From: Prosthecobacter sp.
GTDB lineage: Bacteria > Verrucomicrobiota > Verrucomicrobiia > Verrucomicrobiales > Verrucomicrobiaceae
NCBI GenBank assembly: GCA_025869455.1
Contig: JAOZVT010000670.1
Location: forward strand, 1-7,588
Length of the DNA stretch: 7,588 nt
Direction of reading: 5' to 3'
Shown here: positions 1 to 5,827 of the stretch, piece after piece
Layout of the letters: each line of letters begins with the position of its first letter
Numbering within the stretch: position 1 is the first letter of the stretch
Notes under the pieces: model-generated
What the model was told of the DNA's origin: nothing
Databases searched by the model: none
The model's input: the letters and a program-made list of their open reading frames with translations, nothing else
Made by a program: the position numbers and the translations under genes

Positions 1-1426
1 CCCAAAAATGATAACTCACGAGCTGGCGCGGTTCTGCGCTTTCGTTTTCCAAAGCGAGCATTTCTTTCACATCCTGCTTCTTCGATGGCTGAGAAGTGCC
101 GAGTTTAAAAACGACCTCCTTACTCTTACCTGCGATGCTAAAGCTGACACCACTTTGAGTCACTCCCAGATCATCCCAGACCTTGGCTTCGACGGGCAGT
201 TCTTGCAGGGATGAAACCTGGATGTCGCGCTTGGGAAAAACGACTTCGATTTTAGCTAATTGGTTAGACTGCACCTTCACGGTGATCCAAGGCGGATTTT
301 TGTTAGCCCGTTCCTTGTCGTCCACCAGATGCAGTCTCCATTTTTGCGACTTCTCAGCTTTCATCGTGGTGGTGAGGATCGTCGGATCTGCGGATGATGG
401 CGTGAGTGGTAAAATGGTTTTGTCTTCACCAAACAATTCAGCATCCTTGATCGGCTTGTTGATCTTAAAGGTGAAGGCCAACTCACTCCCCTCCATGGCA
501 GAGACTTTGAGGGTGTTTTTAATCTCCTTCGGCGGTAGTCCTGTGTAGGCAGGTGGCGTGATGTTCACATCTGCCCGCACCAGGGCTGGATAGACAAAGG
601 TGGTGATGCTGTGTTCCTGCGATTGATCTGAGCCAAACTCGACATGGTAACGCGCATCTTTTTCCACCTTGGAAATCAACCCACCAAAGACCTGTTCATC
701 CACGGTGAGACGCATGGGGATTCGTTCGCGCTCCTGCCCGTCCAACTCCGAAACCACAAGCATAGCATCGGCAGGTACATCCTTGTCAAACTTAGCCTCC
801 ACAATGACTCGCGCGCCGCGCTCGATTTCGATATCGCCTGGAGTCAACGTCACGGAAAGAGTGGGAGCCACAGCCTCCTTAGCTTTTTCAGCCAATACCT
901 TGTTAGGCTGCGAAGATTCATGAACGGCCACCCAGCGCCTGTTCATGAAGGTAAATGAATACACCCACAGCAAAAGCCCGCCAAACATCAACCAGCGATG
1001 GGAGCGAGCTTTTGAATGCGTGAGAACAGAAACCCAGTCATGGCTAGCCGCGTGATCCGTGGCCGCCGAGACGACTCTTTGCTCCAGCACATTCAGTTCC
1101 GGCTTATCGAGCAAGCCTTCGGCGGTGATGAGCAATCCATCCAACCCTGGCAGGTTTTTTTCCAAACTGCGGGCCACCTCAAGGCGCTGACGAAGATGGC
1201 GCGAATGCCAAATAGCTAAGGCTAAGGCAAAGGGTATGGGCACAAGCAGAAGCCACCAGGAGGCTTCATGCGTCATCCAAGTCATGGACTTGATTTTCCA
1301 AGCCAAGGCAAAGCAGATTAAGGCAGCCAGCAGGTAAGTGATGAAATAGCAAAGATGCGTCCGCGAACCGCGCCATCTTTTGTGGGCGGTTTCGAATTTT
1401 TCTTTGAGGATCTGCTGCTCAATCAT
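1..1426 (-). CDS. DUF4175-like large membrane protein, 3' end outside window
   Basis: The frame opens with ATG at 1426-1424 and stays open for 475 codons to the window edge, so the C-terminus is missing. An in-frame TAA at 1441-1439 rules out a start further upstream. Residues 1-24 are charged and probably cytoplasmic. Hydrophobic segments lie at about 25-43, 56-74 and 145-161, followed by a long hydrophilic, beta-rich region. That region contains the phrase ITPPAYTG near residue 290, and later DDLGV and VSYHFW close to the edge. These resemble the repeated Ig-like segments of DUF4175-type proteins found beside MoxR/VWA genes in planctomycetes and Verrucomicrobia. This family link is from memory of such proteins, not from a search. 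Full proteins of this kind are often much longer, so more than a third may be missing. It is the last visible gene of the MoxR cluster, and an envelope role as partner of the VWA proteins is inferred. No Shine-Dalgarno sequence precedes the ATG. The gene is certain; the family name is less so. Confidence 0.8.
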   Translation of the reverse strand, partial: MIEQQILKEKFETAHKRWRGSRTHLCYFITYLLAALICFALAWKIKSMTWMTHEASWWLLLVPIPFALALAIWHSRHLRQRLEVARSLEKNLPGLDGLLITAEGLLDKPELNVLEQRVVSAATDHAASHDWVSVLTHSKARSHRWLMFGGLLLWVYSFTFMNRRWVAVHESSQPNKVLAEKAKEAVAPTLSVTLTPGDIEIERGARVIVEAKFDKDVPADAMLVVSELDGQERERIPMRLTVDEQVFGGLISKVEKDARYHVEFGSDQSQEHSITTFVYPALVRADVNITPPAYTGLPPKEIKNTLKVSAMEGSELAFTFKINKPIKDAELFGEDKTILPLTPSSADPTILTTTMKAEKSQKWRLHLVDDKERANKNPPWITVKVQSNQLAKIEVVFPKRDIQVSSLQELPVEAKVWDDLGVTQSGVSFSIAGKSKEVVFKLGTSQPSKKQDVKEMLALENESAEPRQLVSYHFW

Positions 1427-1544
1427 GGCCGTGAAGAGTTAATGATGAGGCGGTGCTTGATTGACGAACACGGCATCCATGAAGGTGCAGGCCACAAGGC
1501 GTAGCCACCCTTGGAAAGAGAGAGTTCGCAATGAGAGTTCACCT
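1427..1544. other. 118-bp spacer between BatA-like and DUF4175-like genes
   Basis: This spacer is unusually long for a tight operon and has no recognisable promoter or terminator. On the minus strand a 41-codon frame starts at 1548, sharing ATGA with the BatA-like stop. It ends at 1423, sharing ATGA with the DUF4175-like start. Its product (MKVNSHCELSLSKGGY...) has no recognisable domain. A second frame, with ATG at 1480-1478, reads MDAVFVNQAPPHH and stops at 1441-1439. Neither looks like a convincing protein. The spacer may be a dispersed repeat, a bridging mini-cistron or simply untranslated leader. Confidence 0.5.
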
Positions 1545-1549
1545 TCATG
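1478..1549. repeat. 10-bp perfect inverted repeat around the intercistronic spacer
   Basis: CATGAAGGTG at 1478-1487 is the exact reverse complement of CACCTTCATG at 1540-1549, with 52 bases between the arms. The distal arm overlaps the stop codon of the BatA-like gene. In RNA the arms could pair to close a loop upstream of the DUF4175-like start. There is no T-run after it, so it is not an intrinsic terminator. It may be the edge of a small mobile or dispersed palindromic element, or chance. Confidence 0.45.
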
Positions 1550-3638
1550 AATACGTCGCTTGCGGCCTCCCTTCTCGAATTCTTCCTGCGAGCCAGGTTT
1601 CCCAGCCCAAAATGGCTAACATTCCAGCGAGAAGCCAGAGCCAGGCACGCTGCCGGCCCTCTTGCTCGTTGGTGGCTAGGCGTTCGCGCTCTTCAGCGTG
1701 GTTGGTTGTTCCTTTGTCGAGAGTCCCCATGTCTAGACGCACGCCAAATTCCCGTAGCTTGTCTGTTTCCAGCGGCGTCACTCGACTTTCCTCAGGAGGC
1801 AGGTTCACGGCGATGAGTTGAGGTGGCGTGGATTGCACCGTGTACAGGCCTATGCTGGTGGCGCGCAGGATTTCGCCCGCCTTTGGCTTCAAAATCTGTC
1901 CTTCCGGTGTCATGACTGAGGTGCCTGCTTCCACAGGAAGCACATCTCCCACCAACAACGAAGCGGACTGTTCGTTGCGAAATCCGGCAGCTTCTAACCA
2001 ACCATACAGTAAAGGGACGAACTTGGTGGAAAGGGCCAACTGACTGTCCGCCGGGTGCCAACCGCTGGTCAGCAGGATGAGCGAGCCTTTCCCCTGAGCC
2101 GTCGTTAAAATCGCTGGATCTCCATTATCAAAACGTGCGATGACTTGGATTTGGTTAGCGGCCTGAGCATCCAAAATAACGGAGCGATGCTTCCAAAAAC
2201 GCAGCTTGGTGAAATCGCGCAGTCGGTCATCAGCAAACGAACGCAGCAGTGGATGAGTGGTATCCACCTCTGCCAGCATGAGGTAGTCGGTCGTTGAAGA
2301 GGAGGCTTGGGGATTGATGCTGACGCCACTGATCCCAGCGAGGGACTGAAGTGTTTTATCCGATGTGCCGTCCCCGATGACGGATACAGCCATGCCGCCT
2401 GCCTCCATGAATGCATGCAAGGCTTTGATCATGGGATCGGTCAAAGCTGCACCCGAAATGAACACGATGTCGGTGTCTGCTGGCAGAGTGGGTGCATTGG
2501 GTGGCAGCACTTGCAAATCGGGCAAAAGGGTGGCGGTGGTCTGAAGTGCGCGACTGAGATAAAACAGCGGAGAGGCAGCCTCGTTCTGAGTACTTTCATC
2601 GCCGATGAAAACGATGTGCACAGGCTTGGGCTGCGGAGGGCTGATAAAAACTCGGTTGTCAAAGTCCCACGCATCTCCGGTTAGGCGCAGCACGCGCGCA
2701 GCATCCGTGTCTTTTGCTGGAGGCGCGGGTAAGACACGACTGGCCCCCGGCGGGAGATAGCCCGTCACGGGTTCCAGGCCACCATTTTCCCAGGCCAGCG
2801 TGAAGTCTGAGACTTTGGATTCACGAGCATTTCCTAGCCTCACACGAACGGCAGAGGGGGCATTGCCGAGTGACTTTGGTTGATCAGGGCGATCCGTTTC
2901 TTCGGTGCTGGTAGCGGCTAAGGTGAGGGAAAGATTGTCTGCATTCGGCACCTCCACCTGCACGATATTCACGGTGATGGTTTCTGGCCAAACTTGACTG
3001 CGCAAGGCATCCAGCCTGCTGCCTTCCTGAAGATCTGTGATCACGACGATGCGTTTCTTGAGACCTGTCATTCCAGGCTCGCTACCGAAGACGGATGCCG
3101 CCTGCACTAAGGCCTGCCCAAGCTCAGTGGCAGACCAGCCGGGTTTCGTTTCCTGGAGGCGTTGTTTCAGGGTCACTGAGCGGGTGCTAGCGGCCTTGCT
3201 ATCTTCTCCGAAGGTCCAGAGGGGCTGGATTTCCCGGTCAAAGGTGGAGAGGGCCAGCCGATCACTGGCGGATGTCGCGCTGATGAGTTGGGTGGCTTGA
3301 GCGGTGGCGTCGCTCCAGAGATCCCCACGCTGCATGGAGGCGCTGCGGTCTAACAAAATGAGCGTAGCCTGATTTTGGCCTATGGCGGCGGTTTCCTCAC
3401 TGCGCCAAAGGGGACGGGCGAACATGAGCGCGAGCAAGATGAGCGCGAGGCAACGCAGGAGCAAAAGCAGCCAGTGTTCCAGACGTCGCTTGCTGACAGG
3501 CATGGGCGTCTGTGCCTCCAAAAACATGAGCGAACTAAACTCCACGCGATCCTGCGGCGGACGCCGACGCAGATGCATCAGGATGGGCCCGATGATGGCG
3601 GCGGCTCCGAGGAGGTAGAATGGGAAGAGCCAGGTCAT
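1545..3638 (-). CDS. BatA-like membrane-anchored VWA protein with GATase-like middle region
   Basis: This 697-residue protein is a likely membrane partner of the MoxR ATPase. Residues 1-80 match the N-terminal double-transmembrane region of BatA-type proteins: a first helix at about 4-22, the HLRRRPP turn, a stretch ending in SKRRLEHW, and a second helix at about 55-76. A VWA domain follows at about 90-220. Its metal-ion-dependent adhesion site looks complete: DRSAS at 97-101, a threonine near 170 in WSATELG, and an aspartate near 202 in VVITD. Residues about 338-550 resemble the class I glutamine-amidotransferase-like fold found fused to such proteins (IVFIGDE, DIVFISG, then ARFDNGDPAIL, GKGSLILL and a TSGWHP segment). 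The only cysteine in the protein is residue 63, in the second helix, so this region cannot have the usual catalytic cysteine. A last helix at about 663-685 is followed by a short basic tail. The middle of the protein probably faces the periplasm or external compartment. It lies 122 bp after the DUF58 gene, and no Shine-Dalgarno sequence precedes the ATG. Confidence 0.9.
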   Translation of the reverse strand: MTWLFPFYLLGAAAIIGPILMHLRRRPPQDRVEFSSLMFLEAQTPMPVSKRRLEHWLLLLLRCLALILLALMFARPLWRSEETAAIGQNQATLILLDRSASMQRGDLWSDATAQATQLISATSASDRLALSTFDREIQPLWTFGEDSKAASTRSVTLKQRLQETKPGWSATELGQALVQAASVFGSEPGMTGLKKRIVVITDLQEGSRLDALRSQVWPETITVNIVQVEVPNADNLSLTLAATSTEETDRPDQPKSLGNAPSAVRVRLGNARESKVSDFTLAWENGGLEPVTGYLPPGASRVLPAPPAKDTDAARVLRLTGDAWDFDNRVFISPPQPKPVHIVFIGDESTQNEAASPLFYLSRALQTTATLLPDLQVLPPNAPTLPADTDIVFISGAALTDPMIKALHAFMEAGGMAVSVIGDGTSDKTLQSLAGISGVSINPQASSSTTDYLMLAEVDTTHPLLRSFADDRLRDFTKLRFWKHRSVILDAQAANQIQVIARFDNGDPAILTTAQGKGSLILLTSGWHPADSQLALSTKFVPLLYGWLEAAGFRNEQSASLLVGDVLPVEAGTSVMTPEGQILKPKAGEILRATSIGLYTVQSTPPQLIAVNLPPEESRVTPLETDKLREFGVRLDMGTLDKGTTNHAEERERLATNEQEGRQRAWLWLLAGMLAILGWETWLAGRIREGRPQATYS

Positions 3639-3652
3639 GCGGAGTTAATGAG

Positions 3653-3677
3653 GAATGACGAATTCAGAATGACGAAT
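3653..3677. repeat. Tandem GAATGACGAAT element
   Basis: Two identical 11-bp copies of GAATGACGAAT stand at 3653-3663 and 3667-3677, separated by TCA, giving a 14-bp period. They lie 15-39 bases upstream of the BatA-like start codon. Sequence of this kind (ATGACGAAT units in tandem) is, from memory, scattered through intergenic DNA of verrucomicrobial genomes. The two copies are seen directly; membership of a dispersed family is inferred. Confidence 0.6.
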
Positions 3678-3728
3678 GGCTGGAGGAACGTGGGCGAAGG
3701 GGAGCGGTGGGGGACAGGAGCACAAGTC

Positions 3729-3748
3729 GGACGCGGCGCAGCGCGTCC
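3729..3748. repeat. GC-rich hairpin, 7-bp stem
   Basis: GGACGCG at 3729-3735 and CGCGTCC at 3742-3748 form a perfect 7-bp stem around a 6-base loop. It begins 13 bases after the DUF58 stop codon in the direction of transcription. No T-run follows on either side, so it is unlikely to be a classical terminator. It could stabilise mRNA or slow the ribosome between the two genes. The GTAGGGACGCG context resembles a repeat found many times in verrucomicrobial intergenic DNA; this is recollection, not a search result. Confidence 0.55.
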
Positions 3749-3760
3749 CTACCATGGGGA

Positions 3761-4660
3761 TCATCGGCGGAGGCCTCCTTTTTTATGAGCACGGGTGGAG
3801 AGGAAATCAAAGAGGACGGACTCGATGGTGGTGTCGGTGGGGGTCCAATGATATTCGATGCCTTGGCGCTCACAGACCCGACGGATGAAATCGCGATGGA
3901 CGTTGAGGCGGTTGAGGTAAGTTTCGCGGGCTGTGGCGGGATCAATGAAACGTTCGGTGCCGGTTTCGGCATCGCGAAAGTGGGCGGACTTTTCGAAGGT
4001 GAATTCGATTTCGGCACGATCCATGACGTGAAAGAGGACAACGTCATGCCCCATCGCGCCTAACAAACCGAGTTGTTTTTCTAGCTTGTCCATGGGAGCG
4101 AGCAGATCTGAGATGAGGCAGATGAGGCCACGTTTTCTTACCAGATCAGCGAGCTGCTTCACACTGAGATCCAGCGCGGTGGCTCCCGCAGGCGCGGGCT
4201 TTTCAAGCTCCAGCATGAGGCGGCGGAGATGACCTGGGCGATTCCGTGCAGGGATGTGCTCTTGAAGCGTTTGGCCAAAGGTGGTGACACCCACGGCATC
4301 GCCCTGCTGCATGAGGAAAAGGGCCATCGTCGCGGCGAGCGTGGCTGCGTAGTCGGCCTTGGTCATGGGGCCGGAGCCGAACTGCATGGAGCGGCTATGA
4401 TCTACAACGAGCTGACAGCGGAGATTGGTTTCGTCCTCGAATTTTTTGATGAAGGTGCGGTCACTGCGGGCCAAGACCTTCCAATCAATGGCACGAGGAT
4501 CGTCGCCCTGGACATAGGCGCGGTATTCACTGAACTCGACAGAGAAGCCGTGATAGGGGCTGCGGTGCATGCCTTTCCAGAGGCCCTCGACGATGACCTT
4601 GGCCCGCAGTTCCAGGGAACGGATGCGGGCTAGGGCGGCGGTATCGAGGTGGGTGGGCAT
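3761..4660 (-). CDS. DUF58 protein with VWA-like fold
   Basis: This 299-residue protein is a typical full-length DUF58 member, usually a cytoplasmic partner encoded beside MoxR. The N-terminal part has the family block HRSPYHGFSVEFSEYRAY at about 32-49, directly followed by the hallmark GDDPRAIDW at 52-60. A VWA-like domain follows. Its DHSRS (87-91) keeps the DxSxS metal-binding pattern that some DUF58 proteins have lost. Further on come GVTTFG near 124 and GLICLISDLL near 178, typical core strands of the fold. No signal peptide or membrane segment is seen. The tail KKGGLRR is basic. The ATG at 4660-4658 fits the family N-terminus, although no Shine-Dalgarno sequence precedes it. It lies 85 bp after the MoxR stop. 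It probably acts as substrate adaptor or effector for the ATPase; the actual target is not visible. Confidence 0.93.
   Translation of the reverse strand: MPTHLDTAALARIRSLELRAKVIVEGLWKGMHRSPYHGFSVEFSEYRAYVQGDDPRAIDWKVLARSDRTFIKKFEDETNLRCQLVVDHSRSMQFGSGPMTKADYAATLAATMALFLMQQGDAVGVTTFGQTLQEHIPARNRPGHLRRLMLELEKPAPAGATALDLSVKQLADLVRKRGLICLISDLLAPMDKLEKQLGLLGAMGHDVVLFHVMDRAEIEFTFEKSAHFRDAETGTERFIDPATARETYLNRLNVHRDFIRRVCERQGIEYHWTPTDTTIESVLFDFLSTRAHKKGGLRR
3774..3780 (-). promoter_or_regulatory. Shine-Dalgarno-like AAGGAGG at the DUF58 3' end
   Basis: On the minus strand AAGGAGG at 3780-3774 lies 9 bases before an ATG (3764-3762) that overlaps the DUF58 stop as ATGA. It is the only strong Shine-Dalgarno match I noticed near any start in the window, yet it serves a 39-codon frame made largely of repeat sequence. 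The site also lies in a 10-bp palindrome, GGAGGCCTCC at 3769-3778, which could hide it in a hairpin. It encodes the Lys-Gly-Gly part of the DUF58 tail, so it may be incidental. Confidence 0.3.
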
Positions 4661-4745
4661 GAGGGCTCAGTTTTCAGTAGGCAGTGTCCGGCATTCGGTT
4701 TGGAGTAGCGGCTTCATGTGATTCTTCTGCACAGTTCTTTCGGAC
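4661..4745. other. 85-bp spacer between MoxR and DUF58 genes
   Basis: I see no open frame of interest, no hairpin with a T-run and no clear promoter. The end next to DUF58 reads CAGTTTTCAGTAGGCAGTG on the plus strand. This resembles TTTTCAGT-rich intergenic repeats I have seen in PVC-group genomes, but a single copy here cannot prove it. Confidence 0.4.
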
Positions 4746-5759
4746 TCACTTCACGGTTTCGAGGAGCTTGTCGATGACCTTGCCCACGGTCACGCCTTCG
4801 GCTTCGGCGCGGTAGTTGATGAGGATGCGGTGGCGGAAGACGGGGTGGGCCATGGCGCGAATGTCATCCACGGTGACGTGGGCGCGACCATGGAGGAGGG
4901 CGCGGGTTTTTCCGCCTAACACGAGGCATTGCGAGGCGCGGGTGCCCGCACCCCAGGAGACCCATTCGTTGACAAAGTCTGGCACGCCAGAGCGGCCAGG
5001 ACGAGAGGCGGCGGAGAGTTTCACGGCGTAACGGGCCACGTCTTCGGCAATCGGCACTTTTTTGACCACCTGATGGAAGGCTTGGAGTTCAGGGCCGTGA
5101 AAGAGGCGCTGGACGGGCTCGGGCTTGCCGCCGGTGGTGCGGGTGACAACGGCGACTTCATCATCCTCACTGAGGTAATCGATGACGATGTTGAGCATGA
5201 ACCGGTCAAGCTGCGCCTCAGGGAGAGGGTAGGTGCCTTCCATCTCGATGGGGTTTTGCGTCGCAAGGACAAAGAAGGGCTCTGGCAAATGTAGGGTATT
5301 GCCAGCGACGGTCACCTGGTGCTCCTGCATGGCTTCCAGAAGAGCGGCCTGGGTTTTCGGCGGCGTGCGGTTGATTTCATCCGCCAGGATCATGTTGGCG
5401 AACACAGGGCCGGGTTTGAAAACGAGCTGTCTGCCTGTGGCCGTGTCTTCCAGAATCTCGGTACCCGTGATATCCGAGGGCATGAGGTCGGGGGTGAACT
5501 GGATGCGATGGAAGCTGAGGTCAAAAACATCGGCAACGGTTTTAACCAACAGTGTTTTTGCCAATCCGGGTGCCCCCGTGATGAGGCAGTGGCCACCCGA
5601 GAGGAGGGCGATGAGCATTTCATCCACCACCTGAGTTTGGCCAACAATGACTTTGCCTACCTCGGCAAGGATGCGTTCACGCGCCCCGGCGAGGGTTTCG
5701 ATGACTTCCTTTTCTGATAAAGTGGCGGCAGCAGGAGGAGAGTCGGTGGAGTCAGACAT
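4746..5759 (-). CDS. MoxR-family AAA+ ATPase
   Basis: This 337-residue protein, of normal family length, is a cytoplasmic ATP-driven remodelling enzyme that works with VWA-domain partners. All expected AAA+ motifs are visible. Walker A is GAPGLAKT at 62-69 and Walker B is MILADEIN at 123-130. Sensor 1 is LATQNP at 165-170, with Asn169. The arginine-finger block is EAQLDRFM at 181-188, with Arg186. The sensor 2 region is WGAGTRAS at 269-276, with Arg274. The MoxR-specific stretch FTPDLMPSDITG (88-99) and the helical lid with HVTVDDI near 294 are also present. The first 14 residues are Ser/Pro/Ala-rich and not conserved. It heads the VWA cluster and probably drives both the DUF58 and BatA-like proteins. 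The ATG at 5759-5757 is the natural start; there is no Shine-Dalgarno sequence, only a weak hairpin upstream. The symbol is left blank because family subtypes are named inconsistently. Confidence 0.96.
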   Translation of the reverse strand: MSDSTDSPPAAATLSEKEVIETLAGARERILAEVGKVIVGQTQVVDEMLIALLSGGHCLITGAPGLAKTLLVKTVADVFDLSFHRIQFTPDLMPSDITGTEILEDTATGRQLVFKPGPVFANMILADEINRTPPKTQAALLEAMQEHQVTVAGNTLHLPEPFFVLATQNPIEMEGTYPLPEAQLDRFMLNIVIDYLSEDDEVAVVTRTTGGKPEPVQRLFHGPELQAFHQVVKKVPIAEDVARYAVKLSAASRPGRSGVPDFVNEWVSWGAGTRASQCLVLGGKTRALLHGRAHVTVDDIRAMAHPVFRHRILINYRAEAEGVTVGKVIDKLLETVK

Positions 5760-5827
5760 AAGAGCTGTCTATCAAACAGCCTCAGTCATGCCAAGCTATC
5801 GCTTGCTTGATGGATTTTAAAATTCGG
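5760..5827. other. 68-bp spacer between glgX and MoxR
   Basis: This is the only place in the window where the MoxR cluster could have its own promoter. It holds a 10-bp AT palindrome, ATTTTAAAAT (5814-5823), just after the glgX stop. It also has a 5-bp stem CAAGC/GCTTG (5792-5796 with 5801-5805) and a 5-bp stem GCTGT/ACAGC (5764-5768 with 5776-5780) directly before the MoxR start. No stem is followed by a T-run. No -35/-10 pair with good spacing was found, so both read-through from glgX and a non-canonical promoter remain possible. Confidence 0.45.

Larger units (their letters stand above)
3639..3760. other. 122-bp repeat-rich spacer between DUF58 and BatA-like genes
   Basis: The spacer contains a tandem GAATGACGAAT element near the BatA-like start and a GC-rich hairpin near the DUF58 stop, both listed separately. 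On the minus strand a 39-codon frame from ATG at 3764-3762 to TAA at 3647-3645 spans almost the whole gap. No domain is recognisable in it. The translation ends in IRHSEFVIPH, a type of sequence I know as an artefact of reading dispersed intergenic repeats in Verrucomicrobia. No promoter or terminator with a T-run is visible. Confidence 0.6.

Noticed and set aside
183..958. Plus-strand open frames opposite the DUF4175-like gene
   Set aside because: They are antisense to a 475-codon minus-strand frame with membrane segments and family-like phrases, and their translations show no domain.
3418..3454. Near-repeat GAGCGCGAGCAAGATGAGCG
   Set aside because: It lies in the codons of the second membrane helix of the BatA-like gene (Leu/Ala-rich) and is explained by amino-acid composition.
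3707..4633. Plus-strand open frames of 118-134 codons opposite DUF58
   Set aside because: The minus strand carries a complete DUF58 protein with hallmark motifs; these frames reflect the GC pattern of its codons.
4929..5717. Plus-strand open frames of 121-133 codons opposite MoxR
   Set aside because: MoxR has every AAA+ motif intact on the minus strand, and the opposite frames have no recognisable motif.
5792..5805. Hairpin CAAGC-TATC-GCTTG as a glgX terminator
   Set aside because: The stem is only 5 bp and no T-run follows on the coding strand.
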